The translations under genes and the position numbers were made by a program. A stretch of DNA of 64,000 nucleotides from Lichenicola sp964236105 (lineage in GTDB: Bacteria > Pseudomonadota > Alphaproteobacteria > Acetobacterales > Acetobacteraceae): NCBI GenBank assembly GCA_964236105.1, contig CAXSBC010000006.1:62001-126000 (forward strand), read 5' to 3'. Positions 24,891 to 33,674 of this stretch are shown in pieces. A model generated the notes under the pieces. The model saw nothing but the letters and a program-made list of their open reading frames with translations. It was not told the origin of the DNA and ran no database searches. Each line of letters starts with the position of its first letter. The first letter of the stretch is position 1.

Positions 24891-26144
24891 CTAGTCCGCG
24901 TCGAGCCGCTCCAGCGCCGCGGCCGCGGGCAGGCGGCCGGTCGCGGCGCGCTCGGCATCGGTCATGTAGTCGCGCGACAGCGGCAGCGCCTCGATCCGGC
25001 GGGTGAGCTGGATCTGGAAGTTCATGAAGCCGCGCCTGCGGAAGACGACCTCCGAGCCGGCGAGGTAGAGCTCGAACATGCGGCAGAAGCGCTCGTCGTA
25101 GAGCGAGGCGATGACGTCGCGGTTGGCGGCGAACCGGCGGCGCCAGTGCCCGATGGTCTTGGCGTAGTGCAGCCGCAGCACCTCGCAGTCGGTGGCCCAC
25201 AGGCCGGCACTCTCGATCGCGGCGAAGGTCTCGCTCAGCGCCGGCGAATAGCCGCCCGGGAAGATGTACTTGTCGAGCCAGGCGTTGGTGGCGCCGGCCC
25301 CTTCCGACCGTCCGACCGAATGCACCAGGGCCACGCCGTCATCGGCGAGAATGTCGCGCAGCTTGGCGAAGAAGGCCGGATAGTGCCCCACACCGACATG
25401 CTCGAACATGCCGACCGACACGATCCGGTCGAAGCGCCGCTTGATCGAGCGGTAGTCCAGCAGCTCGAAGCGCACCCGGTCGTCGAGCCCCTCGGCCTGC
25501 GCACGCGCGCGCGCCTCGAGCAGCTGCTCGGTGGACAGGGTGACGCCGGTGACGCGCGCGCCGTAGTCGCGCGCCAGCGTGATGGCGAGACCGCCCCAGC
25601 CCGAGCCGATATCGAGCACCTCCAGCCCCGGCCGGTCGAGCAGCAGCTTGGCGGCGATATGGTGCTTCTTCGCCTCCTGCGCCTCCTCGAGCGTCTCGTC
25701 GCCGCGCGGGAAGTAGGCGCAGGAATATTGCCGGTCGCGGTCCAGGAACAGGCTGTAGAGCCTGCCGCTGAGATCGTAGTGGTGCGCCGCGTTGCGGCGC
25801 GAGCGCGGCGCCGGGTTATGCTGCGACCAGCTCTTCTTCAGCCGGCGCACCATCGAGGCCGCCACCACGCCGGGATGGCCGCCATTGTTGGCGTTCAGCA
25901 TGAACACGTCGATCAGGTCGTAGAGCGAGCAGCCGACCGGCCGGATGGTGCCGTCCATGTAGGCCTCGCCCAGCAGCAGGGCCGGGTTCAGCACCAGGTC
26001 GAGCTCGACCCGGCGCTCGAGGATCTGCATCGCCACATGCGGCGTGCCGCGTCCATAGGAGCGCGTGCGGCCGTTGGCGAACGTGATGTCGACCCGGCCC
26101 TCCCGGACGAAGCGCCGCAGGATCAGGTCGAGCAGGATGGTCAT
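24891..26144 (-). CDS. cfa: Cyclopropane-fatty-acyl-phospholipid synthase
   Basis: SAM-dependent methylene transfer onto the double bond of phospholipid acyl chains. The 417-residue product has the N-terminal lipid-binding domain (MTILLDLILRRF...), then AAHHYDLSGRLYSLFLD near residue 118, the SAM motif LEVLDIGSGWGGLAI near residue 173, VTGVTLSTEQ after it, FDRIVSVGMFEHVG near residue 240 and a C-terminal region with RFCRMFELYLAGSE. Conserved catalytic-site residues of the family appear intact. It is transcribed toward the tandem repeat and away from nothing else in its strand; the rplI terminator lies just upstream. Confidence 0.93.
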   Translation of the reverse strand: MTILLDLILRRFVREGRVDITFANGRTRSYGRGTPHVAMQILERRVELDLVLNPALLLGEAYMDGTIRPVGCSLYDLIDVFMLNANNGGHPGVVAASMVRRLKKSWSQHNPAPRSRRNAAHHYDLSGRLYSLFLDRDRQYSCAYFPRGDETLEEAQEAKKHHIAAKLLLDRPGLEVLDIGSGWGGLAITLARDYGARVTGVTLSTEQLLEARARAQAEGLDDRVRFELLDYRSIKRRFDRIVSVGMFEHVGVGHYPAFFAKLRDILADDGVALVHSVGRSEGAGATNAWLDKYIFPGGYSPALSETFAAIESAGLWATDCEVLRLHYAKTIGHWRRRFAANRDVIASLYDERFCRMFELYLAGSEVVFRRRGFMNFQIQLTRRIEALPLSRDYMTDAERAATGRLPAAAALERLDAD

Positions 26145-26233
26145 GCGTCGCTCTCCGAAATCCGCGGCCGAGCATGACCCACGGGACCGGTCATGGTCAA
26201 AGGTGCGCGCGGCAGGCGCCTGCGCAACGCGAA

Positions 26234-26259
26234 ACGGCCCGGACTTGCGCCCGGGCCGT
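26234..26259 (-). terminator. Probable terminator of the rpsF-rpsR-rplI operon
   Basis: Perfect 9-bp stem ACGGCCCGG / CCGGGCCGT with an 8-base loop, 26 bases past the rplI stop. On the minus strand the stem is followed by TTCGCG, a short weak T run. Confidence 0.65.
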
Positions 26260-26285
26260 CTGGCAGATCGCAGGACCGGCCGCGA

Positions 26286-26867
26286 TCAGGCGGTCTGGTC
26301 GAACTCGGTCTCGCCGCCCTCGAACACGCCGCCCAGCACCGGCTGGTCGTCATCCTCGTCCTCGGCGTCGTCGCGGCCGACACGCTCGCCGCGTGCCTGG
26401 CGCTCGGCCTCCTCGACCGAGCGCGCGACGTTGGCGACGATGCGGATCGTCACCTCGGGATGCAGCACCACCCGGACCTCGGACAGGCCGAGCGTCTTGA
26501 TCGGATGCTCGAGCTGCACCTGCTGACGGTTGACGGTCAGGCCGCCTTCCGCGGCGGCGACGGCGATGTCGCGCGGCGACACCGAGCCGTACAGGCTGCC
26601 GCTGTCGCCGGCCTGGCGGATGATGACGACGGTGAGGCCGCTCATCCGCTCGGCCAGCCGCTCGGCCTCCTCGCGGCGCTTGATGTTGGTCGCCTCGAGC
26701 TGGATGCGCTCGCCCTCGAAGCGGGCGCGGTTGGCGGTGTTGGAGCGGATCGCCTTGCCCTGGGGCAGCAGGAAGTTGCGGGCGAAGCCCGGCTTCACCT
26801 TCACGACGTCGCCCATCTGGCCCAGCTTCTCGATGCGCTGGAGCAGGATCACTTCGGTGGCCGACAT
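26286..26867 (-). CDS. rplI: 50S ribosomal protein L9
   Basis: Binds 23S rRNA near the L1 stalk. The 193-residue product starts EVILLQRIEKLGQMGDVVKVKPGFARNFLLP, the L9 signature, with a long connecting helix and C-terminal domain ending near residue 150. A further 40 residues form an acidic tail (DDAEDEDDDQP) that makes it longer than the E. coli protein of about 149. It is the last gene of the S6-S18-L9 operon, 13 bases after rpsR. Confidence 0.96.
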   Translation of the reverse strand: MSATEVILLQRIEKLGQMGDVVKVKPGFARNFLLPQGKAIRSNTANRARFEGERIQLEATNIKRREEAERLAERMSGLTVVIIRQAGDSGSLYGSVSPRDIAVAAAEGGLTVNRQQVQLEHPIKTLGLSEVRVVLHPEVTIRIVANVARSVEEAERQARGERVGRDDAEDEDDDQPVLGGVFEGGETEFDQTA

Positions 26868-26880
26868 TCTGGTCGCTCCC

Positions 26881-27162
26881 TCAGCTCAGGATGTAGGGCA
26901 GCAAGGCGAGGAAGCGGGCGCGCTTGATCGCGTTCGCGAGCTCGCGCTGCTTCTTCGCCGACACCGCGGTGATTCGGCTCGGCACGATCTTGCCGCGCTC
27001 GGACAGGAAGCGCGACAGCAGGCGCACGTCCTTGTAGTCGATCTTCGGCGCGTTCGGGCCGGAGAACGGGCAGGACTTGCGGCGACGGTAGAACGGGCGG
27101 CGTGCGCCGACGGCACTGCGCCGTCCGCCGGCGCCGGCGTCTTCGGTGACTGACTGCGACAT
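26881..27162 (-). CDS. rpsR: 30S ribosomal protein S18
   Basis: Platform protein of the small subunit that pairs with S6. The 93-residue product has RRPFYRRRKSCPFSG near the N-terminus, KIDYKDVRLLSRFLSERGKIVPSRITAVSAKKQRELANAIKRAR in the body (split here only for reading) and ends LLPYILS. The N-terminal 20 residues (SVTEDAGAGGRR) are an extension relative to E. coli S18. It lies 6 bases after rpsF. Confidence 0.96.
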   Translation of the reverse strand: MSQSVTEDAGAGGRRSAVGARRPFYRRRKSCPFSGPNAPKIDYKDVRLLSRFLSERGKIVPSRITAVSAKKQRELANAIKRARFLALLPYILS

Positions 27163-27168
27163 CGGTGC

Positions 27169-27660
27169 CTACTCCGCCTCGGCCATTTCTGAACGCGGAC
27201 CGCGCGGGCCGCGCTCGGGACGCTCGCCATTCTCGTCGCGGGCGCGGAACTCCTCGCGGTCGTCGTAGCCGCGCTTGCGTCCGCTGTCGAAGCGGCCGGC
27301 GGGCTTGGGACCGCGGAAGCCGCGCTCGCGATCGTCGGCCTTGCGGCTCAGGATCGCCGACGGCGCCTCGTCGATCGCCTCGACGCGCAGCGTCAGGAAG
27401 CGCAGCACGTCCTCGTTCAGGCCGAGCTGGCGCTCCATCTCGTTGATGGAGGCGGGCTTGGCGTCGAGGCCGAGCAGAAGGTAGTGCCCCTTGCGGTTCT
27501 TCTTGATCCGGTAGGCGAGCGAGCGCAGGCCCCAGTATTCGCGCTTCTGGATGGAGCCTTCCTCGCCCTCGAGCTGGGTGGCGATGCCGTCCGCGATCAG
27601 CTCGACCTGAGCCTGCGTGACGTCGTTTCGTGCGATCAGCACGCATTCATACAGTGGCAT
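27169..27660 (-). CDS. rpsF: 30S ribosomal protein S6
   Basis: Small-subunit platform protein. The 163-residue product starts MPLYECVLIARNDVTQAQVE and has YWGLRSLAYRIKKNRKGHYLLL near residue 42, then EDVLRFLTLRVE. The last 60 residues are a charged tail rich in Arg, Asp and Gly, longer than in E. coli. First gene of the operon. The 183 bases upstream (27661-27843) should hold its promoter; I see a TATACC on the minus strand near 27738-27743 but no matching -35 box. Confidence 0.96.
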   Translation of the reverse strand: MPLYECVLIARNDVTQAQVELIADGIATQLEGEEGSIQKREYWGLRSLAYRIKKNRKGHYLLLGLDAKPASINEMERQLGLNEDVLRFLTLRVEAIDEAPSAILSRKADDRERGFRGPKPAGRFDSGRKRGYDDREEFRARDENGERPERGPRGPRSEMAEAE

Positions 27661-27843
27661 GGGTTCTCCCTTCGGATGAGGTCAACCCGACCGGCCGGGG
27701 CATCCCGGGGACGGCGCCGCCTGTAACGGACAGCATGGGTATAGCCGGCGCGATGCCACTCGCTCCGGCAGGGAAGTCGCGGCGTTGAGCATGGATACGC
27801 CGGCGCGGCAAGCGAATTCGCCGCCTGCCGGCAGCCCGGCAGC

Positions 27844-29856
27844 CTAGCGACGCTTCCAGCCGCCCTTGGCGGAAGTGCGCGCGGCGACGGTGCGGTCGAT
27901 GAAGGCGCCGATCTCGGGCAGCATGCGCGCCTCGTCGATGCTGAAGTTGTAGAGCCCCCAGTTGCCCGCCTCCACCGGCACGAGCTGGGGCGCGTCGGGC
28001 TGGTCGGTGACGAGGTCCGGCTCGGGAAAGATCAGCGGCGACGGATCCTGCATGTAGCTCGGGTTGTCGTAGATGTGCAGGTCGCCCCGGCTCGTCAGGT
28101 TCGCCCGGCCGCTGATCACGTAGCCCGGCTTGTTGCAGACCCACCGGTACTTGGCGAGGCTGGCGCCCCAGATCGAGACGAAGCAGTCGCTGGCCTGCGC
28201 CCACACCAGGCTGGCCGAGATCGGCGCGCCGATGGTGTCGGCGATGGTGACCGGCAGATCGGCGGACAGCGCGCGCAGGTGGGCCGCGATCTCGTGCTCG
28301 ACCTCGACCGGCCTGCGGCTGGCGAACCGCTCGCCGTGACTGCCGATGACCCCGCCCTCCTCCTCGCCCGCGCTGTTGTGCCCGTCGAGCACGATCACCA
28401 CGCCGGGGAAGCGGTCGGCCAGGAAGCGCACGAGGTGGCCGAGGAAGCCTGCCAGATCGACGACGGTGCGGTTCTCGACCCGCAGGCCGACCAGGATCAC
28501 CGGAGCGGTGCGCGACGTCGGCAGCAGTCCGGCGGTCCGCCTGGCGCCGGCGGACCGTGCGGCACAGGTCTGGATGCGCTTGCGCAGGCCCGCCGACACC
28601 AGCTGCCCGGTGACGCGCAGGACGAAGACGCCGTTGCGGTAGGCATAGCGGGTCAGGTCGGCGGCGTCGCCCAGCTCGCGGTTCACATGGCCCTGCAGCT
28701 CCGGAAACAGCACGTCGATCGCCCCGTAGAGCTCGATCCCGACGCCGTGGTTGAGCACGATCCAGTCCGGCAGCGTGCCCGGATCGTCCTGCACCATCCG
28801 GTCGATGCCGCTCAGCTCGTTCCAGAGCTGGTGGCCGATATGCACCGACGGCGGCCCGCGCATGACGCTGGCGAACCGGGTGGCACCCGCCGCGAGATAC
28901 CCGATCAGCTCGTCCGCCCAGCTCAGCAGATGGACCATGATCCAGGTCGGCAGGCTGCGCGTCAGATGCCAGGCGAGGCGCCGCTGATCCTCGTCGCGGC
29001 TGACCATCAGCCCCATCGACGGGAACCAGACGCCGCCGATCGTCGCATGGTGGTCGGCGACGATGACGAAGAACACCAGCCGGTGGCGGGGATCGGCGAA
29101 GCGGAAGGCGAAATGGAAGTCGTCGAGCACCAGCCCGCCCTGGGCGTGCAGCGGCACGCCGTCGACCGGGCTCGGCCAGCTCATCCGCCCGGACCGCACG
29201 AAGCCGGCAAGCCGGTCCGACCAGTCCTGCTGCAGCCCGGCCGCCACGTGGTCCCGGTGGACCGACCGCATCACGTCGTCCTCGCCGCGATACACCAGCG
29301 CATGCGGCATCAGGCTGTCGGCGAGATAGAGCGCCGGCGCCCGCACCAGCTCGTCCAGGCAGGCGACGCCGATCGAGAGCCGCATCGCCAGGTTGACGCC
29401 CAGGAAGGCGCGCACGCGCGGATCGAGCGCCGGCGAGACGCGGTCCAGCACCTGCGTCGTCAGCAGCCCGAGCAGGGGCACCGCACGCAGCTTCAGCAGA
29501 TCCAGCAGATCGCGCGGCAGCGCGGCGACGGCGTCGCCGACCTGGCACATCCGGTAGTCGAAGAACCAGGTCGCGCGGCCGCCGCCGTCATGCACGAGCT
29601 CGAGCAGGAACAGCGGCGCGAAGCCGGTGAACAGCGCCTCCGCACGCCAGGCGTGACCGACATGGGCGATGGTCCGTCCGCCCAGCAGCAGCGGCAGCTC
29701 CTGGCCGCCGAGCCTGACATGGAGCGCGCCGTCGACCAGGAACAGCGGGTCGGCGATCAGGTAGTCGTGCCCTGGCTCGGGGCCGGCCGATGCGGCGCGC
29801 AGCCGACGCTCGACCGGCGGGGACGACGTCTCGGGCCGGGCTGCGCGTTCCGTCAC
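27844..29856 (-). CDS. Uncharacterised 670-residue protein, possible glycosyltransferase-like C-terminus
   Basis: I do not recognise this family. The product has 670 residues, no signal peptide and no clear membrane segments. The N-terminal half (about 30-350) is rich in aromatic and His residues (FFDYRMCQVGD, IVADHHATIGGVWFP). The C-terminal half begins near PVILVGLRVENR and includes VIVLDGHNSAGEEEG and CFVSIWGASLAKYRWVCNKPGY, a layout reminiscent of GT-B or GT61-type transferases where a donor-binding loop follows an SxWGA motif. That resemblance is weak. The GTG start has AAGGA 7 bases before it. It is the last gene of the four-gene operon, 54 bases after the isomerase. Confidence 0.7.
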   Translation of the reverse strand: MTERAARPETSSPPVERRLRAASAGPEPGHDYLIADPLFLVDGALHVRLGGQELPLLLGGRTIAHVGHAWRAEALFTGFAPLFLLELVHDGGGRATWFFDYRMCQVGDAVAALPRDLLDLLKLRAVPLLGLLTTQVLDRVSPALDPRVRAFLGVNLAMRLSIGVACLDELVRAPALYLADSLMPHALVYRGEDDVMRSVHRDHVAAGLQQDWSDRLAGFVRSGRMSWPSPVDGVPLHAQGGLVLDDFHFAFRFADPRHRLVFFVIVADHHATIGGVWFPSMGLMVSRDEDQRRLAWHLTRSLPTWIMVHLLSWADELIGYLAAGATRFASVMRGPPSVHIGHQLWNELSGIDRMVQDDPGTLPDWIVLNHGVGIELYGAIDVLFPELQGHVNRELGDAADLTRYAYRNGVFVLRVTGQLVSAGLRKRIQTCAARSAGARRTAGLLPTSRTAPVILVGLRVENRTVVDLAGFLGHLVRFLADRFPGVVIVLDGHNSAGEEEGGVIGSHGERFASRRPVEVEHEIAAHLRALSADLPVTIADTIGAPISASLVWAQASDCFVSIWGASLAKYRWVCNKPGYVISGRANLTSRGDLHIYDNPSYMQDPSPLIFPEPDLVTDQPDAPQLVPVEAGNWGLYNFSIDEARMLPEIGAFIDRTVAARTSAKGGWKRR

Positions 29857-29910
29857 GGAAATCCTTTCAGGCTGGGCACGGCGTTCGGCGGTCGCGGCGG
29901 CGGCGGCGCG

Positions 29911-30732
29911 TCAGACGGCCGGCGCCAGGTAGTGGCTGCGGGCGAAGGCGATGGCGGTGGCGACGGCGGCCAGCCCGTCTCCCCCGCCTTGCTTCATCTC
30001 GATCACCACCCAGTTGTCGTAGCCGACCTCGTCCAGCGCGCGGCCGGCGCCGGCATGGTCACAGGTCGGGCTGTCGAACGGCCCCAGCTCAGGCTCGGCC
30101 ATGTGGTAGTGCGCCAGCCGCGGCGCTGCCGCGCGGATCGCCTTCGCGGGATCGTCGCCGCCGAGCGTGACGCAGGCGGTGTCGAGATGCGCGCGCACGT
30201 TGGGATGGCCGGTCTGCTCGACGATGGCGACGATGTCGCGGGCCCGGTTCAGGAAGTCCGCGCCATAGACCGGCGGCACCGGCTCCATGCCGAGCGTGAG
30301 CCCGCCGGCGGCGGCGAGGTCGCCCAGCGTCCGCAGGCGCCCGGCCGCCAGCGCCATCGCGTCATGGTCGGACAGCGCGCCCTTCAGCCGGCTCTTCGGC
30401 GCCCCGAACACCGCGACCCGCGCGCCCAGCGCCCCGGCGATGCCGGCGAGCACGCGCATGTGCTCGCACATCGCCGCGAAGGCGGGCGCGTCGCCCAGCA
30501 GTGCTGCCTCCGGCTTGCCGAAGAACACCGCCTGCAGCGAGCTCACCGACAGGCCGGACGCCTCGCAGCCCTGCCGGAAGGCGGCGAGCCGTGCGGGCGT
30601 CAGCGCGTCCCAGGCGGCGATCCGGGTCGGCGCCACCTCGACGCCCTCTGCGCCGTGCCCGGCCAGCAGCTCGAAGGCGCGGCCCTCGGCCTCGGCCGGC
30701 CAGGCGAGGTTGGAAACGCCGAGCCGCCTCAC
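29911..30732 (-). CDS. Sugar phosphate isomerase/epimerase, TIM barrel (AP2Ec superfamily)
   Basis: The 273-residue product is a xylose-isomerase-like TIM barrel related to IolE, IolI and hydroxypyruvate isomerases. Metal-ligand positions seen are GMEPVPP (Glu near residue 148), AHLDTACV (Asp/His near 185), HYHMAEPELGP (His near 212) and WVVIEMK (Glu near 246). The GTG start at 30732 overlaps the stop of the epimerase gene (GTGA) and is followed by RRLGVSNLAWP, a typical start for this family. Substrate is unknown; the operon suggests an activated or phosphorylated sugar. Confidence 0.82.
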   Translation of the reverse strand: MRRLGVSNLAWPAEAEGRAFELLAGHGAEGVEVAPTRIAAWDALTPARLAAFRQGCEASGLSVSSLQAVFFGKPEAALLGDAPAFAAMCEHMRVLAGIAGALGARVAVFGAPKSRLKGALSDHDAMALAAGRLRTLGDLAAAGGLTLGMEPVPPVYGADFLNRARDIVAIVEQTGHPNVRAHLDTACVTLGGDDPAKAIRAAAPRLAHYHMAEPELGPFDSPTCDHAGAGRALDEVGYDNWVVIEMKQGGGDGLAAVATAIAFARSHYLAPAV

Positions 30733-31538
30733 GCGCCGGCACCCGTCCGGTCCGCGGCCGTCTCGCTGGCGATGAAGCGGTCGAGGGCTGCCAGCACGCC
30801 CTCGCGGTCCAGCATGTAGCCGCCGGCGCCGCCGAAGGCTGCGTCGTGCAGCGTGCGCATGTCGTAGCGCGCTTCCGGCGCGGGCTCGGTGCCCATGACG
30901 CTGGACGCAAAGAACCGCGCGCGGATGGCCTCCATCGACAGCGGCTCGGTGGCGAGGTTCACCACGCCGAGCTCCCGGCTGCGGGCGAGCTCCAGGTCGG
31001 CGCCCAGCCGTTCGAGCGGATACCACTGGAACACCGACGCGCCGTTGATCACGTGGATGCGGTTGTCGTGCATCAGGTCGTAGATCGCGTTCTTCTTGAG
31101 CCCCGCCCCGAACAGCGCCGGCAGGCGCACGATCTGGTGGCGGGGATACCGCTCCGCCACCCAGCGCTCCAGCATCGCGCGGTTGGCGCCATAGGCGTGC
31201 AGCCCCTGCGTGACCGGCTGGTCGGCCTCGGTGACCCCGATCGGCGAGCCGTACACGTCGATCGTCGAGATCAGCGTGAAGTTCTCTGCGGCGATGGTGT
31301 CGAGCCGCGCGATCAGCGCCTGGATGCGGGCGAGATCCTCGTCCGGGTTCTGGTTCGCCCACCACTTCACCGCCGACACGCCCGCGCACACCACGTCGGA
31401 GAAGCGGCGCCCGTCGATCTCGCCGATGCTGGAGGAGTTGAACAGCGCGTCGAAGCGCTGCTGGCGGATCAGGTTGGAGCCGACGAAGCCGGTATGGCCG
31501 ATCAGCGCGCGTCCGGTCGGGGGCGCCATCTCAGCCAT
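30729..31538 (-). CDS. NAD(P)-dependent epimerase/dehydratase-like protein (extended SDR)
   Basis: The 269-residue product starts with the Rossmann loop LIGHTGFVGSNL near residue 12, then STIDVYGSP near residue 91 and HAYGANRAMLERWV near residue 114. In extended SDRs the last motif is YxxxK; here the position reads Tyr-Gly-Ala-Asn-Arg, so the catalytic lysine is replaced by arginine. VRLPALFGAGLKKN follows as in sugar epimerases. The ATG overlaps the upstream oxidoreductase stop by 8 bases. It may be a sugar-nucleotide epimerase or reductase with altered chemistry, or a binding protein. Confidence 0.8.
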   Translation of the reverse strand: MAEMAPPTGRALIGHTGFVGSNLIRQQRFDALFNSSSIGEIDGRRFSDVVCAGVSAVKWWANQNPDEDLARIQALIARLDTIAAENFTLISTIDVYGSPIGVTEADQPVTQGLHAYGANRAMLERWVAERYPRHQIVRLPALFGAGLKKNAIYDLMHDNRIHVINGASVFQWYPLERLGADLELARSRELGVVNLATEPLSMEAIRARFFASSVMGTEPAPEARYDMRTLHDAAFGGAGGYMLDREGVLAALDRFIASETAADRTGAGA

Positions 31539-32643
31539 GTTCCTGGGTCTGCAGGCTGCGCGTGACGATGTCGCGGCGCAGCGGGCTGGCGAGCGGCGAG
31601 AAGCCGCGCTCGCGAGAGGATTCGATGAAGGCCAGGATGCGCTCCATGGCGAAGAAGATCGTGTCGATCTTGCCGGACATGACGTGGAACACCCGGCCGC
31701 GGCGGAACACCGAGCAGGAGCGGTCGTCGAAGTTGCCGACCGGCTTGGTCTTGATCGCCAGCTGCGGTCCCACGAAGCGGAAGCTTTCCTTGAAGGTCGG
31801 CAGGTAGCGCGACACCTGCTCCTCCATCGCCTGGACCTTCGCCGTCACCGTCTCCGACGAGACGCTGTCGCGGATGCGCTGCGCCTCGTGGGCGTTGTTG
31901 ACGCGCGCCAGCGGCGTGTGCGGCACGCTCGACAGGGTGTAGATGTTGGGATCCTCGGTCGGATACACCGAGCAGAGCGGACCGTCGACGAAGGTCACCG
32001 CCGGAAAGGCGTGATCGGTCTCGTAGTAGAGCAGCATGGTGGGCTCGTAGAAGAACGGCATCGGCATGCCGAGCTGCTGCCCCCAGCTCGCATCGATCAG
32101 CAGATCGTACGGCTCGCCCTCGACCATCACCGCGTCGGCGCCTTCCTCGATGGACGCGACGCGATGGTTCAGCACCAGGCTGTCGCCCAGCAGATCGCAG
32201 AAGAAGCGGCGCGACTGCTCGATCAGCAGCACGCGCTCGCCGGTCAGCATCAGGCCGGCGATCTCGCGGATCGGGATCGAGGTCTCGGTCTGCTCGCGGA
32301 AATCGATGCCGGTCGAGGTCATGATCAGCCGGTATGTCGCAAAATCGATCAGGCTCTCGGATTTTGGAACAGCGTAGATGTTCTCTGCAATCTCGCGGCT
32401 GAGCTGCGGGTAGCGCTCCATGAAGCGCATGAAGCCGTCGCGCGACTGCACCCTGGTGCCGTGATGGCGGGGATAGTGGAATCCCAGATGCAGACGGAAC
32501 TGGTTGTTGCCCGACGCCTCGTGCAGCGGCCGGTGATGCTGCTCGAAAACCTTGACCGCGAAACCCAGGGACTTGAGCGAGCTGCCAAGATGGCAGCCGT
32601 ACCAGCCGGCGCCGATGATGGCTATCCTCGAGACCATGAGCAT
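31531..32643 (-). CDS. FAD-dependent oxidoreductase (DAO-like)
   Basis: The 370-residue product begins RIAIIGAGWYGCHLGSSLKS, a dinucleotide-binding fold, followed by an acidic end to the second strand (VKVFEQH). The remainder has LLIDASWGQQLG near residue 185 and a C-terminal GRVFHVMSGKIDTIFFAMERI, where FAD would close the site. Substrate unknown. The start may be ATG 32643 or the ATG two codons in. Base composition is lower than the surroundings: 29 of 60 bases at 32341-32400 are G or C. It is the first gene of the operon that includes the SDR protein, isomerase and the 670-residue protein. Confidence 0.82.
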   Translation of the reverse strand: MLMVSRIAIIGAGWYGCHLGSSLKSLGFAVKVFEQHHRPLHEASGNNQFRLHLGFHYPRHHGTRVQSRDGFMRFMERYPQLSREIAENIYAVPKSESLIDFATYRLIMTSTGIDFREQTETSIPIREIAGLMLTGERVLLIEQSRRFFCDLLGDSLVLNHRVASIEEGADAVMVEGEPYDLLIDASWGQQLGMPMPFFYEPTMLLYYETDHAFPAVTFVDGPLCSVYPTEDPNIYTLSSVPHTPLARVNNAHEAQRIRDSVSSETVTAKVQAMEEQVSRYLPTFKESFRFVGPQLAIKTKPVGNFDDRSCSVFRRGRVFHVMSGKIDTIFFAMERILAFIESSRERGFSPLASPLRRDIVTRSLQTQEHG

Positions 32644-32725
32644 CCTCTCGTCCGCGCCGCGAGCCGGTTCGCGCGCGCGCGGGCCGATCTTAGACGAAGA
32701 GCCCGCGGCTGGGCCAGCCCGACGC

Positions 32726-32741
32726 GCCGGCGCGCGCCGGC
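32726..32741 (-). terminator. GC palindrome after tonB, possible terminator
   Basis: GCCGGCGCGCGCCGGC is a perfect 16-bp palindrome 8 bases past the tonB stop on the minus strand. As RNA it gives a 6-bp stem with a GCGC loop. No T run follows, so the role is uncertain. The surrounding 32644-32748 gap has further short GC dyads and would also carry the promoter of the FAD-oxidoreductase operon. Confidence 0.4.
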
Positions 32742-32748
32742 CCGGGCC

Positions 32749-33594
32749 TCAGCGGTCGATCTTGTAGTTGAAGACCTGCATCAACTGCATCGGCACCGCC
32801 ACCCCGTTCTGGATCGCCGGCCGGAAGTGCCAGTGCGACACCGCGTTCTGCGCGGTGCGATCGAGATCGGCGTAGCCGGAGCTGGTGGCGATCTCAACCG
32901 ACTTCACCGAGCCGTCGGCGTCGATCGAGACCAGCATCTGCACGGTGCCCTCCTCGCCGCGGCGCCCGGCGGACCGCGGGTAGGGCGGCATCTTGTTGGC
33001 ATGCCGGTCGTCCGGGGTGGCCGGGATGATGTGCGGGTCGTCCTGCATGCCGTAGCCGAGCCCGTCCGCCGGATCGAGATCGACCTGCGGCTCGGACGGC
33101 GCCCGCTGGGGTGGCGGCGACGGCGACGGCGCCTGCACCTCTCCCCGCTTCGGCGCGTCCGGAGGCACCAGATCGGGGGACGGGGTCGATTGCGACGGCT
33201 GGTCGGTCGGCGCGGGCGAGGCCTGCGGCGCCGGCGGTGCGGGCGGCGCCTTGGGAGCGGGCGGGGTGGGGCTTGCCGGCGGCGTCGGCCTGGAACCGCC
33301 GGCATACTTGTTCTGGTCGGTCACCATCTCGATGGTCGGCGGCTCCACCTGCGACGCGGCCGGCACGGGGTGGGCCGGCATCGGCCACAGACGCGGCGCC
33401 TCGAGGATCACGGCAGCCAGCAGCACGTGGAACAGCACGGCGATGGTCCCGGCAACGGCCAGGATCTCCCGCCGCCTGCCGCCGCCCCAGGCGCGGGACG
33501 GCACGAACAGCCGAACGCGACGCTGCAGGGCGCCGCCGGATGCAGCGGACGCGCGACGCAGCGGCGGCGGCGGCAGATGCGGCCCGACGGACAT
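32749..33594 (-). CDS. TonB family energy transducer
   Basis: Couples the inner-membrane proton gradient to outer-membrane receptors. The 281-residue product has a cytosolic N-terminus of about 45 residues, one membrane segment at about 47-66 (ILAVAGTIAVLFHVLLAAVIL), a Pro/Ala/Gln-rich periplasmic spacer from about 100 to 185, and a C-terminal TonB domain with MPPYPRSAGRRGEEGTVQML and SSGYADLDRTAQNAVSHWHF. ATG 33594 is chosen because the frame continues upstream into antisense DNA. No exbB, exbD or receptor lies beside it. Confidence 0.85.
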   Translation of the reverse strand: MSVGPHLPPPPLRRASAASGGALQRRVRLFVPSRAWGGGRRREILAVAGTIAVLFHVLLAAVILEAPRLWPMPAHPVPAASQVEPPTIEMVTDQNKYAGGSRPTPPASPTPPAPKAPPAPPAPQASPAPTDQPSQSTPSPDLVPPDAPKRGEVQAPSPSPPPQRAPSEPQVDLDPADGLGYGMQDDPHIIPATPDDRHANKMPPYPRSAGRRGEEGTVQMLVSIDADGSVKSVEIATSSGYADLDRTAQNAVSHWHFRPAIQNGVAVPMQLMQVFNYKIDR

Positions 33595-33674
33595 GATCGC
33601 CTGCGGGTCTAGCGCACGGCCGGCGTGCGGAGGCGCCCGCGGCGGCGGCTCCCGGCCGCGGCTCCTGCCATGTC

